From positions 1 to 22,902 of the IMG/VR virus record IMGVR_UViG_3300017748_000154: a stretch of DNA of 22,902 nt; one strand, given 5' to 3'. The position numbers and the translations under genes were made by a program. This stretch comes from a virus. Below are positions 20,393 to 22,902 of this stretch, one piece after another. The notes under the pieces were generated by a model, which saw only the letters and a program-made list of their open reading frames with translations, was not told where the DNA came from and made no database searches. Position 1 is the stretch's first letter; each line of letters begins with the position of its first letter.

Positions 20393-21256
20393 TCACTTGA
20401 AAGAAATGATTGGCTTGAGTGTGCATCTGCAATTTGGGTGAAGAGGCGGGGACTTCACCGCACCATAGTCGAAATTCAATGTTCCGCCTTTGTCAACGTC
20501 CAGCCTGTCACCCTGATTGAAAAATGGCTGGTCAATGGGTTGTGTGATTCCTCTCTTGCCCATCTGCCTGCAAAAGTCACAAGGGTTTTGAGCCACTGAC
20601 CACTTCATCCTGGTCAACCCAGACTCTTTCCAAGCCTCAACCTGGCCCTCATTCAGTGCTCGAGATGATTCAGTCCTTGCGACTGTTCTGGCTCTCCACT
20701 TGATCTGCCTTTCAATGTCACCATTTTGCCTTGCCCACTGCTGAATTCTTTCACTCAACTCTGGGATTGTTTCACCACGCTCAAGGCCATCACCAACCAA
20801 AGACCTGAGTGAGGCCTCAAGGCCCTTGCCTGTCCCACGTTGGAGCCTTGCAACTTGTTCCTCAATCTGCTTGTCAATCGCTGAAGGCATGTTTGAGATT
20901 GGTGCTCTCATTCCTGGTGGCACTTGGGTCAATCCCATTTCAGCACCTGCCAAGGCTTGTCTGGCCAAGAATTCCTGAATGTACTGAGGCAACAACACCT
21001 TGTTGACTTGAAGCCTGCGTTGCATCTCAGCAATCATTGACTGTGCATTGGCAAATGAGCCGGGGTCAACATTCACGATTGATGACCTGAGCACCTCTCT
21101 GAAGTATGCTCTGACCTCTCTCTCAAACCGTGAAAAGGCTGTCACACTGGTGGTGACAGATGGGTCAGGTGTCTGTGCCTTGGTGTGAACAGAGGGTGTG
21201 CCAAAGTCCAACATGGACTGGTTCACAGTGATTGATTTGTTGCATGAGTTGCACAT
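20393..21256 (-). CDS. Minor head protein, Mu F / SPP1 gp7-like
   Basis: This 287-residue protein overlaps the portal stop by ATGA. The N-terminus (MCNSCNKS) has a CxxC pair. The C-terminal half is the Mu-F/SPP1-gp7 head morphogenesis domain: RTVARTESSRALNEGQVEAWKESGLTRMKWSVAQNPCDFCRQMG (191-233) and LHPNCRCTLKPI (272-283). The CDFC and CRC cysteines with the nearby His are the usual metal-binding set. A helical region (40-180) links the two ends. In SPP1 the counterpart binds the portal and is carried into the capsid with DNA. Its place between portal and protease genes is standard. Confidence 0.85.
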   Translation of the reverse strand: MCNSCNKSITVNQSMLDFGTPSVHTKAQTPDPSVTTSVTAFSRFEREVRAYFREVLRSSIVNVDPGSFANAQSMIAEMQRRLQVNKVLLPQYIQEFLARQALAGAEMGLTQVPPGMRAPISNMPSAIDKQIEEQVARLQRGTGKGLEASLRSLVGDGLERGETIPELSERIQQWARQNGDIERQIKWRARTVARTESSRALNEGQVEAWKESGLTRMKWSVAQNPCDFCRQMGKRGITQPIDQPFFNQGDRLDVDKGGTLNFDYGAVKSPPLHPNCRCTLKPIISFK

Positions 21257-22902
21257 CAGTCTTTTCTTGGGTGTCCTTCTGGAAGCAAGTCATTGTCGGT
21301 GACATACTTGGCACTCTCTGGCTTGCCATTCCTCACCAGATACAAGAAGGCATTGACTCGAGCCATTGACCACTGTTGCCTGCTCATGCCGGGCCTGTGT
21401 GAGGTTGAGAAGGCACCAGCACCACGCCGATACACTGCCTTGAGCATCCCCAGATCAACCTTCTTGCCCTTCTCATCGCCATGCTTCTCATTGTGCTCAT
21501 CGGCCTTGTTCTTGAGGCCCTCCTCTTGAGCTTCTGATATCTCAATCCCACCTCGAGTGTCTGAGGCTGTCCCTGGCTTGTTCTCATCAGAACCCTCAAC
21601 ACGCTCACTGGGCTTGGCTGGGGTGCTGCTCACTCTGTCACCTTGAGCCTTGGTCTCAGTCTCTCTCTCGATCTCCTCAAGCTTGCGATCTGCCCAGCCT
21701 GCACCTGCACCATCAGGGTCATTGGGATCACCGCCCCAGAGCAGCCATGCCACCACACCTGCTGATGGATAGTCTTCATGGCTTGGGTCAGCTGCTGGTG
21801 CATCAAGGTCAACCCTATGGCGCGCAAAGAATGAGGCCATGCGGCCAACAGTCTCAACTGAGAGGTTCTCACCATTCTTGATGTCTCTGGCCCTGGCAAC
21901 TCCAACCTCGGTGCCACCTCTGCCATGCTCCTCACGAAGCCTCAAGCCTCTCTCAGCCATTTCCCGCATCTCAGAGGTGGGTGAGAGGTCAATATCTTCA
22001 AGGGCCTTCTGGGCGTGTTCCAGCCCTGTCAGGTCAGTGTATTCAGACATCTCTGCACATGGCATGTAGAGCAGGCCATCAGGGCCTTCATGGGTGTGAA
22101 ATCCTTCACAGCCCATCTCTCTTGCTCTGGCCTCTGCTTCTTCCTGGGTGGCATACAGGTCAATCTGGGTGGCTCCAACCTGCTTCCTGTGGTGATCCAT
22201 TGCCAACACAGACTGTGAAAGCACCATTTCACGGGCATCAGCCTCAGTGACACCCATTGCCTTGCACAGCTGGATGCCAGCAGCACTGGCAATCTTGCAC
22301 TCAGCAACGTCATTCAGAATGCCCTTGAGGGCCATGAAATCAATGCTTTTCTCATCAGGCTCAATCTCCTGGATGGCATCAATCTCTTCAACCTCTGCCT
22401 CGATCACCTTCTCATCATCATCCTCTGTGCCATATGCGTTGAACCCAAAGTCAGGTTGTGCTTGTGAACCCAGAGCCTGGCCGCCAAACAGCAGTTCATC
22501 AGCAAGTGGGTTCTCATTTGGCTCAAGGCCCTGCTCAAGTCTGGCCTCATTCAGAGTCAGCCAGCCACCAGCCACAGCAGTCTGACGCTGCTGAAGGTCA
22601 AAGGCCTTGTCCTTGGGAACTGGGTTGTCATAGGCCAAGCAGGCATCACCCTCAATCCCGAACATGGGAAGCAGCACCTGGTTGAGGACATCCTCATCCA
22701 TTCTCAGCAATGGCAAGATGGTTGACTCACGCCACTGACCAAAGCCAGCTGTGGCACTTGCAAGGTTGGGGTCATTGGCCTTCAACATGCTGACAGGCAC
22801 ACCAAAAACAGCAGCGATCTCCTCAACAATCTCCTCACGCCCTCCAATGTCCTTGGGCGGGAAGTTCAGAGGCTCAAACTTGACATCACCTGAGACAGCA
22901 AG
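21256..22902 (-). CDS. Portal protein with composite C-terminal extension, N-terminus missing
   Basis: The frame is open to the right edge and shows the last 548 residues. Visible residues 1-150 match the HK97-type portal C-terminal core: AVSGDVKFEPLNFPPKDIGGREEIVEEIAAVFGVPVSML, then WRESTILPLLRMDEDVLNQVLLPMFG and LTLNEARLEQGLEP. The rest is an acidic linker and several small modules I have met fused to various phage head proteins: YATQEEAEARAREMGCEGFHTHEGPDGLLYMPC (249-282), VGVARARDIKNGENLSVETVGRMASFFARHRVD...WLLWGG (333-391), and a terminal LGMLKAVYRRGAGAFSTSHRPGMSRQQWSMARVNAFLYLV...NDLLP (484-540). The portal ring forms the DNA gate at one capsid vertex. The role of the extension, about 380 residues, is unknown. 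Confidence 0.8.
   Translation of the reverse strand, partial: LAVSGDVKFEPLNFPPKDIGGREEIVEEIAAVFGVPVSMLKANDPNLASATAGFGQWRESTILPLLRMDEDVLNQVLLPMFGIEGDACLAYDNPVPKDKAFDLQQRQTAVAGGWLTLNEARLEQGLEPNENPLADELLFGGQALGSQAQPDFGFNAYGTEDDDEKVIEAEVEEIDAIQEIEPDEKSIDFMALKGILNDVAECKIASAAGIQLCKAMGVTEADAREMVLSQSVLAMDHHRKQVGATQIDLYATQEEAEARAREMGCEGFHTHEGPDGLLYMPCAEMSEYTDLTGLEHAQKALEDIDLSPTSEMREMAERGLRLREEHGRGGTEVGVARARDIKNGENLSVETVGRMASFFARHRVDLDAPAADPSHEDYPSAGVVAWLLWGGDPNDPDGAGAGWADRKLEEIERETETKAQGDRVSSTPAKPSERVEGSDENKPGTASDTRGGIEISEAQEEGLKNKADEHNEKHGDEKGKKVDLGMLKAVYRRGAGAFSTSHRPGMSRQQWSMARVNAFLYLVRNGKPESAKYVTDNDLLPEGHPRKD

Noticed and set aside
1-22902. tRNA genes, CRISPR array, insertion sequence, att site
   Set aside because: I looked for cloverleaf-like arms, evenly spaced repeats, transposase motifs and terminal repeats and saw none.

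Overview
The window reads as a piece of a tailed double-stranded DNA phage (Caudoviricetes) or prophage. Every gene I can support lies on the minus strand, so the genome is transcribed from the right end towards the left. The genes are packed tightly, and most neighbours overlap by 1-4 bases in ATGA or TGATG junctions. The capsid module is HK97-type. A tape-measure-like protein with a lambda G/GT-style tail chaperone pair points to a long (siphovirus-like) tail. No integrase, lysogeny repressor, terminase, lysis gene, tRNA or host gene is visible, so lifestyle and host cannot be fixed. Cysteine-rich tail-region proteins and several families of unknown function suggest an uncultured, poorly sampled lineage; a marine or planctomycete-like host is only a guess.

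Right part, about 22.9 to 5.77 kb: the late (virion) operon. In order of transcription it holds a portal with a long composite C-terminal extension (cut by the window edge), a Mu-F/SPP1-gp7-like minor head protein, an HK97 prohead protease, and the major capsid protein with an acidic N-terminal delta/scaffold region. Next come three tandem, distantly similar proteins that look like capsid decoration proteins, then a gp6-like connector, a head closure protein, an HK97-gp10-like protein, a tail terminator and the tail tube protein. These are followed by a small protein, the tail chaperone pair joined by a probable -1 frameshift at AAACCCT, a short tape measure protein, and a run of tail-tip or adhesion proteins. 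That run includes a 33-cysteine protein, a CGGC zinc-ribbon-like protein and a protein with a carbohydrate-binding-like jelly roll. The operon ends with a Gp157-like gene and a strong hairpin at 5709-5743.

Middle, 5414-5769: the only sizeable non-coding stretch. It holds the hairpin terminator of the late operon, a long-range inverted repeat, and a sigma70-like promoter overlapped by an operator-like inverted repeat that should drive the left operon.

Left part, 5.41 kb to 1: a DNA-metabolism operon. It encodes an unknown phage protein, an orphan C5-cytosine methyltransferase, a small GTG-started protein, a probable ssDNA-annealing protein with an OB-fold-like C-terminus, a second Gp157-family protein, small proteins including a winged-helix protein, a replication-initiation-like protein with a poly-serine linker, and a CysH-like PP-loop enzyme that runs off the left end.

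The most unusual signals are the tandem decoration-like triplet, the 22-fold occurrence of the palindrome CTCGAG spread over all three codon phases, the two Gp157-family genes in separate operons, the cysteine-rich tail module and the compact promoter/operator.
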